From positions 4,154,001 through 4,218,000 of the forward strand of contig NC_063015.1 of NCBI RefSeq assembly GCF_020509005.1: a stretch of DNA of 64,000 nucleotides. Direction: 5' to 3'. Under the pieces are notes generated by a model, which worked only from the letters and a program-made list of their open reading frames with translations, was not told the origin of the DNA and did not search any database. Within the stretch, counting starts at the first letter, position 1; every line of letters starts with the position of its first letter. The position numbers were made by a program, and so were the translations under genes. This document shows, in pieces, positions 42,663 through 55,099 of the stretch. This DNA is from Fulvia fulva. Taxonomy: Eukaryota; Ascomycota; Dothideomycetes; Mycosphaerellales; Mycosphaerellaceae.

Positions 42663-45045
42663 ACTTCTCTAGGAAGAAGTAGAACTTTCCTCTTAGGAAA
42701 AGAGAAGATACTCTAGTTGCTCTCTAGAACTAGAAGATCAAAGTAGAGAGGAACTTATTAGCGTAGCTAAAAGTAGTAAGGCTTAACAATATAAAAGAAC
42801 TTATTATATTAGTAAAGTAGTAGGAGAAGGATTTAGGGATTAGGCTCGAGCCGACTAAGGTATATAACTCTCTATAGAATAGACTAGTTAAGAGGTCAAT
42901 ACAAACCTTAGAGGACTCTATAAGGGCAATGCTTAAAGAGGCTAAAATGCCGGTTGAATTTTGGCCTAAAGCACTAGAGGCCTAAACTTATATAAGGAAC
43001 AAACTACTTAATAGCCTAGATTACGATAGGTTTAAGGTTTTACTAGATAAGGCTTTTAATAATATCAAACCGACTATTAACCATTTGAAAGTTTAGGGAT
43101 GTAAAGCTATTATCTATATAGACATAAGATCCTAACCTTAATAGGTAAGAAGTGATAAGCTAATAAATAGGGGTAAAGAAGTAGTATTTATTAGGTATAT
43201 TAAAAACATAGCTAAAGCCTAGCTCTTTTAGGAACTCAGAATAAGAGCTGTTAAACAATACATATATATAGACTTCTTTAAGGACTAGCCTAGAGGTAAT
43301 ATAGGTCTTAATGTTCTAACATTGAATCTACTAAGTAGCGTACTAGCTAGGAAGCCCTTAGGAGGGCCGAGGACGAACGTATCCTTAGGACAATCTACCT
43401 ACTTCTTAGGCGTCTATTAAAGTACCCCCGAAATAGATCAGCTAATTAAGAGCCCTAAAGTCGCTTAGCCGAGAAAGCTGTTTATATAACTTCCCTAACC
43501 TCCGGAGAACATAGGGGAATTTCAGAAAATCGATTAGCTAATTAAGAGAAGCTCCCTAGATCCCTAGGAAATAGACGTTACTAGGTCATAAGTAACGGTC
43601 CCTAAATCATCCCTTAGAAAGAGAAAGGCTGACTATAATGTTAAGGGCTATGACATGAAATAGAAAGCCCTAAAATCTATAGTCCCTAAGCCCGAACTAA
43701 CTACTAAAGTAGGAGAAGCAATAGACCTCTTAGAGAACCTTACTACTTTTTACTAAGCTTTCTTTATAGCTATACAATTAGTAGACAGTTCAATACTATA
43801 GGATAGCGAATTCCTAGAAGAAGTTAAGGAAATGGCCTTTATAGTAACTATAGAAGCTATTATATATAAGTAGGAGGTCCTAATTCCAAAATCCTACAAG
43901 GATGCTATAAATAACAAGAAATGGGGACATCTTTAGAAGGAAGCAATCCAAAAGGAACTAGATACTCTATAGAGTAATAACACCTAGGAAAATTCTGTTC
44001 TACTAAAAGGAGCAAATCTAGTTATATTGAGATAGGTCTTTGATATTAAGAGAAGTATTAGTAGAGCTATTGAAAAGTTCAAGGCTAGACTAGTTATAAG
44101 GGGCTTCTTATAGAAGTTTAGTATTGACTTTATAGAGACATTTGCACCTATAGTAAGACAGGACACCCTTAGGGTGTTTATAGCTATTATGTATAAGAAG
44201 GATCTTTATCTTTACTAAGTAGATATGAACAATACATTTATAGAAAGTACCCTCTATAAAGACATCTTTATGTTACTACTACTAGGAGTTGAGCTTCTAC
44301 TAAACATAGTGTTTAAAATCCTCAAAAGCTTATATAGACTTAAGTAAGTAGCTAGAGATTAGAATCAACTCTATATGTTAAAGCTTAGAGAGATTAGATT
44401 CATATAGTCAGAAGTAGATCTATACCTACTTATCTATAAGAAGAGGGAGATCATAATCCTTATATATATAGATGACATTCTAATTACTATACTAAAGTTA
44501 ACAGATGTTCTCTAGTTTAAAAGAGAACTTAGTAAGATCTTCAAGATCAAAGATCTAGGCGAACCTAAAAAGATCCTTAGTATAAGAGTCATAAGGGACA
44601 GGAAGAGAGGAATCCTAAAACTTGACTAAGGACACTTTGTTAGGGATAGCCTAGCTAAGATAGGAATGAACTATAAGAAGGTAGCACCTATATACTCACC
44701 TATAGACAGCTATAAGGCCCTTAAACCTTTAAGCTATATAGATAAGAGGTGTAACAAGGTAGAGTACTAGAGTATTAATAGTACTTAGATATAGCTAGCA
44801 ACAATTATAAGGCTAGACATTACTTTTGCCCTAGGAAGGATAAGCTCATTTGTAAGTGACCTATCCACCTACTATATAAAGGCTTTAAAGAAGATCTCTA
44901 GGTACCTAAGATTATACCCTAATCTAGGACTTCAGTTCTTAAAGTCTAGAAAAGGACACCTTATTAGATACTATAATTCTAATTATACTATAGACAAAGT
45001 AGATAGAGTCTTAATCCTTAGGTATGTCTTCTTCCTCTATAGGGC
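42663..45045 (+). pseudogene. K1 pol, second part: integrase, RT and RNase H
   Basis: It resumes the integrase frame as NFSRKK. It then has YNSLQNRLVKRSIQT near 42855-42900 (catalytic Glu replaced by Lys, GAG to AAG), PVEFWPKALEAQTYIRN, and RT from about 43980. RT motifs are RWVFDIKRSI-like, FKARLVIRGF (about 44080), LYRLKQVARD (about 44330) and YIDDILI (about 44470, catalytic). RNase H begins near 44975 and stops after VDRVLILRYVFFLY at the G3 insertion. A minus-strand frame at 43984-44166 is a shadow of the RT. Confidence 0.87.
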
Positions 45046-45229
45046 TATAAGGGCGCGCGTACTATAGGGTCCGAACGAGATAGTTATTGTTCTACGAAGC
45101 TACGAAAGAGGAGCGTAAGGCGCGGCGAAGTTATAAAGTAAAGCTAAGCCGCGCTAACCTAATACGGAAGGTCCGTAGTTTAGCCGGGCCGACGTAGCTA
45201 TAGTAAGGAGTCACGGGCTACCCGTAATA
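45046..45229 (-). repeat. 3' LTR of G3
   Basis: Reverse complement of the G2 LTR (184 bp). It is preceded on the minus strand by a G-rich polypurine tract (45230-45242). It is the only G3 LTR in the window. Confidence 0.9.
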
Positions 45230-46895
45230 GTACCCCCCCTCCTAAAACACGCCTTAGTCCTCTAAGCGTTATACACCTTATAAGGCTACTTACCTATCGA
45301 GCTCTATAATCGCGCGAACGCGTAATTATCCTCTAGTGCCCTATCGTTATCCGATAACATCGTATTCGCTCTATTAAGACTATCCTCGACCGGCTTCCTT
45401 CGAGAAACATATTGCCTAGTTAGCTAGCTTAACCTAGACCTAAGTCTATCTTCGGCTAGTACTCGCGTATAATCCTTATAACTAAAGTTAGGTATTATTG
45501 TAGGCTCTATAGGCTCTACTCGGGTGTCTTTCGGAATGACCCTAATTATATTAAGCCCGAGCACCTTAGTAGCTAGTAGGGACTAGTTAGATAGAGCTAC
45601 GAAGCCTATAGGCGTAGACAACTCCGGCCGGTTATAGTAAAAGTCTATAATAGCGGCGGCTACGTATTTAAGGATGTCCTTTATAGGTTACTAGGTCTTA
45701 CTATCCTCCTCGTTCTAATATCTAGCCTATTTCACCTTATACTATATATCTACCTTACGCTTATGCCCCTTCTTCACCTTACCTACCCGCTTACGGGTAT
45801 ATATATTAAGGATCTTTTCTACCTCGTATATATACGTAGGTACTACTACTATATCGGCTACTATATTAGCCTCGGTAGTATTAGGTTCGATAGTTATCGG
45901 TAGTAGCGGCGCTAGATACTACCCTTTAAGTAGTAGGAAATCGGGGTAGTCGGCTCGTTATAGTAGTAAGGTATAGAAGCAGTTATTAAGTCCTACTAGA
46001 GCGTCTAATAGTTTCAGTCGATAAGAGAGTCTAGCCGGCATAACTTCCGTAATCTAGTAAGGGCCGGTATATCTCCTATCTAGCTTCTTAGATAGTCGAG
46101 TCGTGCGGATGTTCTTAGTACTAAGATATACCTAATTACCTACCTTATAGTCTAGAGGAATACTTCGGTAGCGGTTTACTACTTCTACTTAGAGAGCTTA
46201 TAACATTCGTATATTCTCTTAAAGGTACTTATAAAGCTCGCAAATTCGACGTATAAAGGTTTCTACTAATCGCGTATCTAGTCGCTAGAGAGTAGTTAGT
46301 CCTCCCTCCTTTCTAGCGTTTAGGTCAACTCGCTCTATAAACTTAGGGTTATAGCCTAAGGTAGCGTAGAACGGCGATATACTAGTAGTCTTAGATAGGT
46401 GATTATTGATCGCGAAGTAAGTAAGGTATAGCTATTCTACCTAGTCATCCTATATCTTATTAGTAAATATACGAAGATACTATTCTATCGCCTAGTTAGT
46501 ACGTTCTAACTATCTATTAGTTTCTAGGTAATACGAAGAACTTAGCTTACGATTAGTACGGAGTATCTTATAGAGTTTCTTCTAGAAGGTAGTAACCTAC
46601 TACTTACTACGGTCTAATATAATAGTGTTAGGAAACCCGCGCCGACAGAATATATGTTTAAGGAAAAGCCTTGCCGCATTCTATACTATTATCGCGCTAA
46701 TAGGGATCAGCTCGACTTCCTTAGTAAGCCTATTAGTAACGGTCATAATGTTATTATAGACTATACCGTTAAGAGTACTGTCTAGGAGTCTAATAACGAA
46801 GTCGACTATAATATGTTTCTAAGGCCGATCTAGAATAGGAAGTAGCTATAATAATCCTAGTGGCTAGGAGTATAGAGATTTTATTATACGGTAGG
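45230..46895 (-). pseudogene. G3 pol, C-terminal part: integrase core, chromodomain, extension
   Basis: On the minus strand this aligns with 9860-11573 of G2. The chromodomain lies near 45660-45830 and the C-terminal extension at 45250-45650. The integrase core (about 46350-46790) ends at the LINE C3 target (TATTATACGGTAGG, 46882-46895). RIP stops occur throughout. Confidence 0.85.
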
Positions 46896-47189
46896 GGCGA
46901 TTATTATACCGAAGTATATATGTCTAAGACGTCTAGACCTACGGAAACACGACACATTCGAAAGCTCTTATTAAGGCCATTCTAACGATATATAAAGCAG
47001 GCTACTGCCCCTAGGACTAAGGGAGTTCTACCTTATTTAATCTAGATAGCTTGAAGCTCTCTTCACCCTATTTCTTCAGCTCCAAACGCCGCGGAGGTGC
47101 CTAGCTACATTAGGTAACTCCTAGGCAATAGTAGCCTAGGCTACGGTACTAACGGCGCCTACGGCCCTATAGGCAAAGCCCCCCTAAGA

Positions 47190-48400
47190 CAACTAGTAGC
47201 AACTTATAGAGGACGTAAAAAGTATAGAAACTAACGATTAGCTCCCTTACCGGTCTCTATAGGTAGTAATTACTTAGCTACGTACGGCGCTTGTACTGTC
47301 GTATTACCGAGGGCAACAAGAAATAAGGACGACGTCCTAGGCGATTAGTAAGGCTACCCGGTATTAACACCCCTATAGCTAGGTATCGGTCGTAGTATCG
47401 ATACTAGGCCCCCGCCTAACGTACGATATAGTTACGATCCGTATTGTAGTAAAGGAAGACTAGGCCGAAGTTACGAAGCTATCGAATAAGGAGCTCGCCT
47501 AACGGATTAACTAACTAGGGGTAGTCGTAGTGAACTAATAGTCTAACGGTACTCTATAGATCTATACTAGCTCTACTACTACTAGGAGGTACCTAGAGGC
47601 ATAGCTATAGTAGGCATCTAAGGTTACGGTATTAGCGAAGGTCTTAACGAAACAATTTACGATCCTAGTCTACGATATACCTAAGGAGTTTGACCTAACT
47701 AACTAAGGTCACCTACGCGCTCTCTAAGAGGACAACCCGGTCACTCTTAACTCTCTAATCTAGAAGGCGACTTAGCTCTATAGGAAATGGCTAGAAGGCA
47801 AGAAGGCCTCGGCGCTAATAGTATAGCTATAAGACGCGAAAGCGGCGGATCTAGCGATAGAATAAGGCCTAGTCTAGTAATATAGCCTCAAGATAGTAGA
47901 AAAGTACTCCTTATCCTTTCGTGTCCTCTAATGCTTTAAGTACTAACAGTATAGACACTAAATCTATACGTATATAAACAAGTAGGCCTACTCGAACTAT
48001 ATAGGAGACTATATATCTAGGGACTATATATCGACTATAAGACGGTACGCGAACTGTCCGGGGCACTACCTATCGTATAGTACGGAATGCCTATAGCGGA
48101 AACTAGCGAAAAACAAGGCAATTACAAACAGAACCGTCGCCCTAAGATTCTACGGCGACCGTAAGGCTAGCCTATACCGGGACTAGCTAGCGGCGGTCGG
48201 GTATAAGCGCCCTAGGGCCGAGAACGATATAAAGGATACGTAACCTAGGGCGTACGGGAGGCTACGTGCTCTACTAGCTACGGCGAGGGAATCTAACTAG
48301 GCCCGGCTCCCCTTTAGTATATAGCCGATAGGCGTAGACTAGGACGTATAGGGTAGTAGGACATAGGACGCTATAGAGGAAATAATTGTCGATACCGATA
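47190..48400 (+). pseudogene. LINE C3 ORF1 remnant (zinc-knuckle protein)
   Basis: A gag-like ORF1 frame. Near 47920-48080 it reads CFKYQQYRHQIYTY and later YANCPGHYLSYSTEC. These are three zinc knuckles in which most Cys and His became Tyr. The first knuckle aligns with CFKCQQYGH of LINE A ORF1, so the families are related. A Lys/Arg-rich tail follows. The start is not clear. Confidence 0.8.
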
Positions 48401-48412
48401 ACTAGCCTCGAC

Positions 48413-51400
48413 ATGCTTAGTATTATCTAGTATAACGTTAACTATAGTAAGGATATAGTCTAGAACCATTTCCTATACGAGGCGGACCCGCGCGTCTACT
48501 ACGTCCTTATAATCTAGGAGCTATAGATTAACCCGTACTATAAGAGACTAACGACCTATAAGTTACTAGGCTATACGACATGCCTACGAGGCAACGGTAG
48601 ACCCCGTACGTGCTTCTATGTCAGTAAGGACATACTAGAATCCGACTAGGAGGTAGTATACTACGTAGACGAAGGAGGCGGGGGTGATATTACCTCCCTC
48701 TACGTAGGTAGCACCTAGATAGATAACCTATATATATAACCGCTAGCCTCGAGGTCTAGCCGCGACCTAGGAGTCTATAGATACCTAGACAGTACGCTTA
48801 AGAGACAAGGGTGCCACATCGTAGTAGGAGACTTTAATATATACTACCCTTCCTAGGAAAGCCTTATATAGCCGCACCCTATAGCCGACGAAGTACTCGA
48901 CTTAATAGCGAGCAACGTAATTACCCTTAATACCCCGAAGGACCTAGGCACCTAGAAGAGAGGGGGACTCTAAGGCACGATCGACCTCTCCTAGATCTTA
49001 GATAGCTACTACTACACGGTAACCTACTATAGGATCGAACATAAACTCGAGGCGTCGTTAGACTATATACTAGTCAGGACCTCTATTACGATATAGATAT
49101 AACGTATACTAGCGAGAACCCCTAAGCTAAACTAGGGAAAGGCCTACTAGGCTAACATCTAGGCGTACCTTAATGACTCTAAGAGGCTAGTCTAGATCGC
49201 GTAGTAGCAATATAATAGTAAAGACGAGATAGACGAAGCAGTCTAGGGGTTGATAGACGAAATAAGAAAAGCGACCTCACTTTACGTTCCGCTTACCTAA
49301 CTAACGACATAGTCTAAACTATACTAGACGCCGGAGTACACTACGGTAGTAAGAGAAGCAAGGAGAGCCCGCCGGGTATAGACGAGTAGCTATAGCGAGG
49401 AGGCCTAGAACGTATATAGGGAGGTATACTAATAGAAGAAAGCTATAATACGGAGGGAGAAAGCAGTCGGCTAGAGGGCTATAGTAGAAGAAATTGCCGG
49501 CAAGCTAGAGAGGATATAGAAGCTAGCGAAATGGGCCCGATAGGACCCTACACAGGGCCCCTCCTTCTCTATCCTAGCGCTATAATCGCCTAGTAGCCCG
49601 GTTAGCGACCCCGAGGCTAAGGCGCGTCTACTAGCTAGCAAGTTCTTCCCGCCCCTAGTCGAGGCTAATCTAAGCGATATAAATAGCTCTACTCCCCTAG
49701 CCCCTAGTATCGCGGTCTAATAGGAGGTGTCCGAGGGAGAAGTTGCCGCTATACTAAGGAAGTTACCGGCGAAGAAAGCCCCGGGGCCGGATAGGATCCT
49801 AAACGAGCTACTAAAGAAGTATAGAGATCAACTAGCCCTAGTAGTTATAGCGATCTTTAACGCCTACCTATAGACCGGGTACTACCCGATAGCTTTTAAA
49901 CAATCGACGATAGTGGTCCTACGTAAGCCGTAGAAGGAAGACTATACGTAGGTAAAGTCGTACCGCCCAATTACGCTCCTTAACACTCTTAGGAAGGCGC
50001 TTAAGAAGCTAGTTATAACGAGACTCTCCGAGGCGGTAGAGGAACACTCCCTACTCCCGGACACCTAGATAGGTACGCGCCTATAGCGATCGACGCTATC
50101 CGCGATAGAACTTATCACCTCTTAGGTAAAGGCTATCTAGTATAAGAATAGGGACAAGGTGGCTTCCTTACTTAGCCTAGACATATCGGGAGCCTTCGAC
50201 TACGTGTTATACCCGCGGCTACTCTATATCCTAAGGTCGAAAGGACTCCCTAAGTGGCTTATTAACTTCGTACGGTCCTACCTCCAAAACCGTAGTACGT
50301 CGATCCTAGTCGGCTAGTATAGAAGCCTATTTCAAGTAGTCTATACTAGAATCCCGTAAGGCTTAACGCTAGTACCTATTCTGTTCCTCTTCTTTATAGC
50401 GACGCTGCTCCTAGCCCTAGAATCCTAGAACACCGCTACGAGCGGCTTCGTAGACGACACAAACATCCTAGCGTAGTCTTCCTCGACTAAGGAGAACTGT
50501 AGGCTACTAGAAGAGAAGTATAAGATCTACGAGGACTAGGCTAGGAGGCACGGGGCTCGGTTTGCCCTAGAAAAGTACAATCTAATACACTTTACGCGCC
50601 GGCCACGGTTCTATAATATGCAAGCTTCTATCTAGATATAGGGGTACACGACTAACCCGGTAAATTAGCTTAGGATCCTCGGACTATAGGTAGACCTAGC
50701 GCTACGGTAGAGGAAGTACGTATAGGCAATATTACGGAAAGCTAAACAGAATATAGCATTATACTAGAGGCTCACCGCGTCTATATAGGGGGCGGACTTC
50801 CGGTAGTCACGACTTCTATATACGGCTATTATACGGCCAGTCCTTACCTATAGTAGCTAAGTATAGTCCTTAGGCGAGAGGGCCTACCTATCGAAGGGAC
50901 TCGTTACGCCGCTAGCGAAGATCTAAAACTAATGCCTAAGGAAGGTTACCGGGGTATATAAGTCGATACTAACGAGGATACTTAAGCACGAGACCGCTAT
51001 ACCGCCGATCGACCTATATATCTAGGGACTACGGACCTCCTACTTAGGTAAGTCGGTATAGTACCTAGTATAGAAGGTTATCGCTAGTGTAGTCGTAAGG
51101 GCCCGCGAATTAGTACTAGCGTATAAGGGCATTCGACCCGGGAACGAGCCGAACTACCGGGTAAGGGACGAATAGCTAGTAATATAATAGGAAGGTAAGA
51201 AATCGTTTGTAGAGCAACTATAGAAAGAGAGGTAGAACAACTAGGTTATAGGGTATAGTGGACGCCCTTAGCTAGCGGGATAACCTAAGGAATAGTCAGC
51301 TACAAAATCCGCGGTTAAGCACCCCCCGAAGCTTATCTACTACCGCCTTACGAGGGTATAGAGTAGTATAGCAACCTAACTACGAAGCGAACACATCGGC

Positions 51401-51709
51401 CTCTAGGGGTACCTATTATAGAGGAAGGTTCTAGGATACACGAATACTAGCTACCCCTACGGCTATCGCTCCTAGAACGTACGGTACGTACTCCTCGTCT
51501 GTCCGAGGTAGTCGCTAGAAAGGGGGGAGTAGATAGTGAAGGCGAGGAACCGGACGATTAGGGCACTTCTTAATAACGCTAAGGACCTACGGCGTATTAC
51601 GAACTAGATACTAGAGAAGGGCTAGCTAGAACAGTACCGCCTAGTAGGAGTAGTATAGGAAGAGAGGATACGACGTAGCGCGACGAGACCGGCTAGGAGC
51701 GGGGGCTAA
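48413..51709 (+). pseudogene. LINE C3 ORF2 remnant (endonuclease and RT)
   Basis: A 1098-codon frame without indels, ended by TAA at 51707-51709 and broken by many TAG codons. The endonuclease shows IIQYNVN (start), VVGDFNIYYP near 48820, GTIDLS near 48980 and LDYILV near 49060 (from DHxxV). The RT shows KKAPGPDRILNELLKK near 49775, LLSLDISGAFDYV near 50180, RIPQGLTLVPILF near 50350 and SGFVDDTNILAQ near 50450. The C-terminal motif aligning with CPCGYxSQN reads YPYGYRSQN near 51440. No RNase H is visible. Confidence 0.9.
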
Positions 51710-51883
51710 CGGGGTAGTAATATAGACTACGTACGTTTAGAGGGAAAGCTAATCTAGATAAGGAGTAGTCGGGGGCGGGAAGGGTTTTCACCTATTCGGG
51801 TTTCCCTTTGTATATAACAATAGATATATACCTATATAGGCCGGATAGGGTCCTAGAATAGGGGAATAACAAATCTATCTATC

Positions 51884-54782
51884 TATTATACGGTAGGTAC
51901 GGTAATTTGCGGTATATCTACGTACGGATCTCGCTAATCTAGGCTAGTAGAATTCACGTACTACGAGTTTATAAGTACGAGCTCGTCCTAGATAGCCTAC
52001 TACTAGAGCGTTATAGTTTATCTTAATTATCCTAGTCTATAAGGCTTAGTTATTTAGTATCTATAAGCCCTAGCCGTCGTATTAATTTCGAATATATAGT
52101 AGGTCGCTATCCACTTTATAGTATACTAGGTGAATCTTCGCTCTCTATAGTAGTATAGGAGTACGGTCTTTCTATAGGTCCTTAATCGCGGTCTTAAGCT
52201 CGTTATTAGTTACGTACGCCGTCGATATTCGATACTCGAGTTCGGCTTCCCGCTAACTTTTACGCGTCGCCGGTTGTTTACTTTTACGCGTCGCCGGTTA
52301 TTTAGTAGGCGTATCTCGTTCTATAGGTATAAACTCTTTAGCTTTAGGGTTTAGCTATACTAGTTCCTCTTCTTCCGGCGTATCTTCTACTATTGCCTAT
52401 AGTAAGGCGATCTTAAGGAATCGCTTAGGAGGTAGTAATATCTAATACTGATGCTAGTTCCGAGGGTCGTCTACCCCTTACGGAAGGTCCTAGCTACGTC
52501 TCGTTAGGCTGTCTAGCTTTGTACCTTAAAGTCCTAGACGGTATATTATCTTAAAGTTGAACTATAATAAGTACTTAGCCTAACGCGCTTGTTACCGATT
52601 TAGCTACTTTGTCTTTATAAAGTATTCTAGGTTCTTATAGTTAGTATAAATCTTGACTAGCTATAAGTCCTTATTATCTACCTCGTAGGCGAGCTCGGGT
52701 CTCTATTCCTTAAAAGCCTTAATAATAGCTAATAGTTCCTTGTTATAGATTTCATAATTACACTCCTATAGACTCAACTTCTTCGAGTAGAAGGCTATAG
52801 GATGTAGTATACTATTCTCGTTATACTACGAAAGTACGCCGGCGTTTATAAAATCTAAAGAATCTGTCTCTACTACTATTTCCCTACCTAGTACGTAATG
52901 TACGAGTATACCGGCTTTACTAAACGTAGCTTTCAAATTGTTAAAGGCTCGTTAGCAATCTAGTAACTATTAAATCCTTCTGTTCTTATAATTGCTTAGT
53001 CCGTCCGACTTAGTTAGGTTTATAAGAGGAGTAGCTATACGCGAAAATGCTTCGATAAACCGCCTATAGAAGTTAGCAAATCTAAGGAAGGCCTAGATAT
53101 CCTTTAGGTTCTTAGGAGCTTCCTATGTCTAAATACATTCGAGTTTCTCGGGGTCTATCTCGATGCCGTTAGGGGTTATAATTAGCCTAAGATACTTTAC
53201 CTTCTATTAGTAGAATTCGCTTTTATTAATGTCCACTATAAGTCCTACATCGCGTAGCTTAGTAAGAACCTTCCGTACGTATTCAATGTGCTCCTCTAAG
53301 GTGTCACTAAAGATAAGTACGTCATCTAGGTAGGCCGATACAAAGTCGTCTAGGTGTTCTTATAAGACCTTATTAATATATAATTAGAACGATGCTAGTC
53401 CGTTATATAAGCCGAATAGCAATACTAGACACTCGTAGATACCGTATCGTGTCGTAAACGCCGTTAACTACTCGTGCCCTTTAGCTATCCGTAACTTGTT
53501 AAAGGCTGCTATAATATCTAGCTTTGTGAAGTACTTCTTACCGTATATACGGTTAAGCGTCTCTTATATTAAGGGAATCGGATACCGGTTCTTAATAGTG
53601 ATCGTATTTAATCCTCTATAGTCGATATAAACACGTAGCCTACCTCTAGGCTTACGTACTACTAGCACTAGTGTAGGAGACTAGCTCGTCTTTTACCCTA
53701 CTTTCCGTACCTTCCCTTTAGATATTTACTCGTCTAGCTATTTCTTAACTACCTCGTTCTCCTTCTTAGCTAGGCCGTAGGGCTTACGGTATAGTAGCTC
53801 TTATAGACTATTAGGCTTAATATGAATCTTATAATCTACGCCTAGTCGGTAAGGTAGGAGTCCTTTATAATCCTTAGCTAAGAAAGCGTCCGTAATATCG
53901 TAGTATATCGGCGGTAACTTCTCCTTCGGGTTGTAATTAAACTGCTTGTTTAAGAATTGGTCTAGATTATTAGTAGCTATTATACTTAGCTTAAGCTCTC
54001 CGCCGTCCCTCTTACGCCTAGTAGGCATAATGTAGAAGTACTTAGCCCTAGGCCGGTACGCGTATATCCCCTACGCGCGTTAAGAAACGCCCTAGTAGTC
54101 TACTTCTTTATCGTCTATGTCTTCTAGGTTATATAATAAGACGTTTAGCTCTACCCCTCCTACTATAAAGCTCGCTACTTCTCTAGTAAAGGGCTCTAGT
54201 CCGTACCGTACTAGTGCCTACTTCTTCTTCTCGCGGTAGTTTAGGGATTATACTATTATCGATGTCTTATTTTGTAGATAGTGACCAAAGCAGTAATCCG
54301 ATCTAAATGCCACCTCGCCTGTCTCCTAGAAGATGTTTAGGTTATACGCTATAAGCTACGGTAGGCTAAAGACGATGTCGTATTCGAGGTCGGTAACGTA
54401 GTATAACATTTGCTCGTAATAATCGCCGATAACTACGTCTATAAGGGCCGCGTATATAATCTACCGCGTAGTAGCCGTTCTATCTCCTAGTATTAGTCGT
54501 CGGCTTTACGTCAAAGGGATTAGGGGTATTATATATTTACGTATAAATTTCTAGTTAAGAAAGAGAGAGGTAGAAGTAGAATCTATAAGGCCTCGAGCCT
54601 TTCTATATTATATTATTACGGGTAATACTATATAAGGGTATATAGCTAGCTATTACTTATCTAGTACGTATACCGATATCTTAAGCTCCTTACTATAGTC
54701 TATTACCGTCTCTTACATTCCGTATCTCTTAATCTTATACTCTTTCTATCCTAGGAAGTTCGGGTGACCGCTATCTACTACG
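51884..54782 (-). pseudogene. G3 pol, N-terminal part: protease, RT, RNase H, integrase start
   Basis: It aligns on the minus strand with 6980-9855 of G2. A 75-codon unbroken piece (53801-54028) reads NLDQFLNKQFNYNPKEKLPP and matches G2 near 7785-7850. The RT catalytic region is near 53330-53360, RNase H near 52720-52900, and the integrase zinc-finger region ends at the LINE C3 target. A 24-bp tandem duplication lies at 52256-52303. Confidence 0.87.
52256..52303. repeat. 24-bp tandem duplication in G3 pol
   Basis: A 24-base unit beginning ACTTTTACGCGTCGCCGG occurs twice in a row (52256-52279 and 52280-52303) with one transition between the copies. The unit is 8 codons, so the frame between RNase H and integrase is kept. 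I did not see the duplication at the matching place in G2. Confidence 0.85.
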
Positions 54783-54909
54783 CTTAGGTAGCGGTCGTAC
54801 TATTTCCCTACTACGGATCGGCGGCTAGGGAACTAAGGTTTACGTTCGGATTCGGCGTATTATTACGTAGACGCGGTAGGCGATAGTCGCTATCGTACCT
54901 ATATATTAG
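54783..54909 (-). pseudogene. G3 gag, C-terminal end
   Basis: On the minus strand it ends in CTACC then TAAG like G1 and G2 gag, and aligns with G2 near 6870-6980. It is cut at about 54909 by LINE C4, whose exact 5' limit is uncertain by some bases because the far target duplication is outside the window. Confidence 0.7.
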
Positions 54910-55099
54910 GCATTTAGAGCGACTTTACCGCGTAATACTATATATCGCCTACAAAACAAGACATATTCGAAAGCTCTTATCAAGGCCATTCTAACGATAT
55001 ACAAAGCAGGCTACTACCCCTAGGACTAAGGGAGTTCTACCTCATTTAATCTGGATAGCTTAAAGCTCTCTTCACCCTGTTTCTTTAGCTCCAAACGCC

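Larger units (their letters stand above)
32333..45045 (+). mobile_element. K1: RIP-degenerate copia element, split by LINE C2 and cut by G3
   Basis: It starts with a 235-bp LTR in LINE B0 and has gag, protease, integrase, RT and RNase H in copia order (integrase before RT). LINE C2 interrupts the integrase at 34809-42649. The RNase H frame stops at 45045 where G3 begins, so the 3' end lies beyond the window. It is related to K2 (58152-63690) but not identical: LTR ends and primer site match, while the LTR interior differs. RIP is present but less saturated than in G1. Confidence 0.92.
46896..51883 (+). mobile_element. LINE C3: full-length, RIP-degenerate family C LINE
   Basis: A 4988-bp plus-strand LINE in the G3 integrase, flanked by TATTATACGGTAGG (46882-46895 and 51884-51897). 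It has a private leader of about 50 bases, ORF1, ORF2, a 3' UTR with the GGTTTTCACC...GGGTTTCCC blocks, and an (ATCT)n tail. This is the most complete family C copy, with no internal insertion. Its coding frames are free of indels but full of RIP stops. Confidence 0.93.
45046..54909 (-). mobile_element. G3: second, minus-strand copy of the G2 chromovirus family (incomplete)
   Basis: It begins with a 184-bp LTR in reverse orientation in the RNase H of K1. The coding parts run leftwards: chromodomain and integrase end (45230-46895), then integrase start, RNase H, RT, protease and gag end (51884-54909). LINE C3 splits it, and LINE C4 cuts it in gag. The other LTR is outside the window. It is RIP-damaged throughout. 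Confidence 0.9.

Noticed and set aside
43984..44166. 60-codon minus-strand frame in K1
   Set aside because: Antisense shadow of the K1 RT. The sense text (RWVFD-like, FKARLVIRGF) explains its conservation with 59635-60006 in K2.
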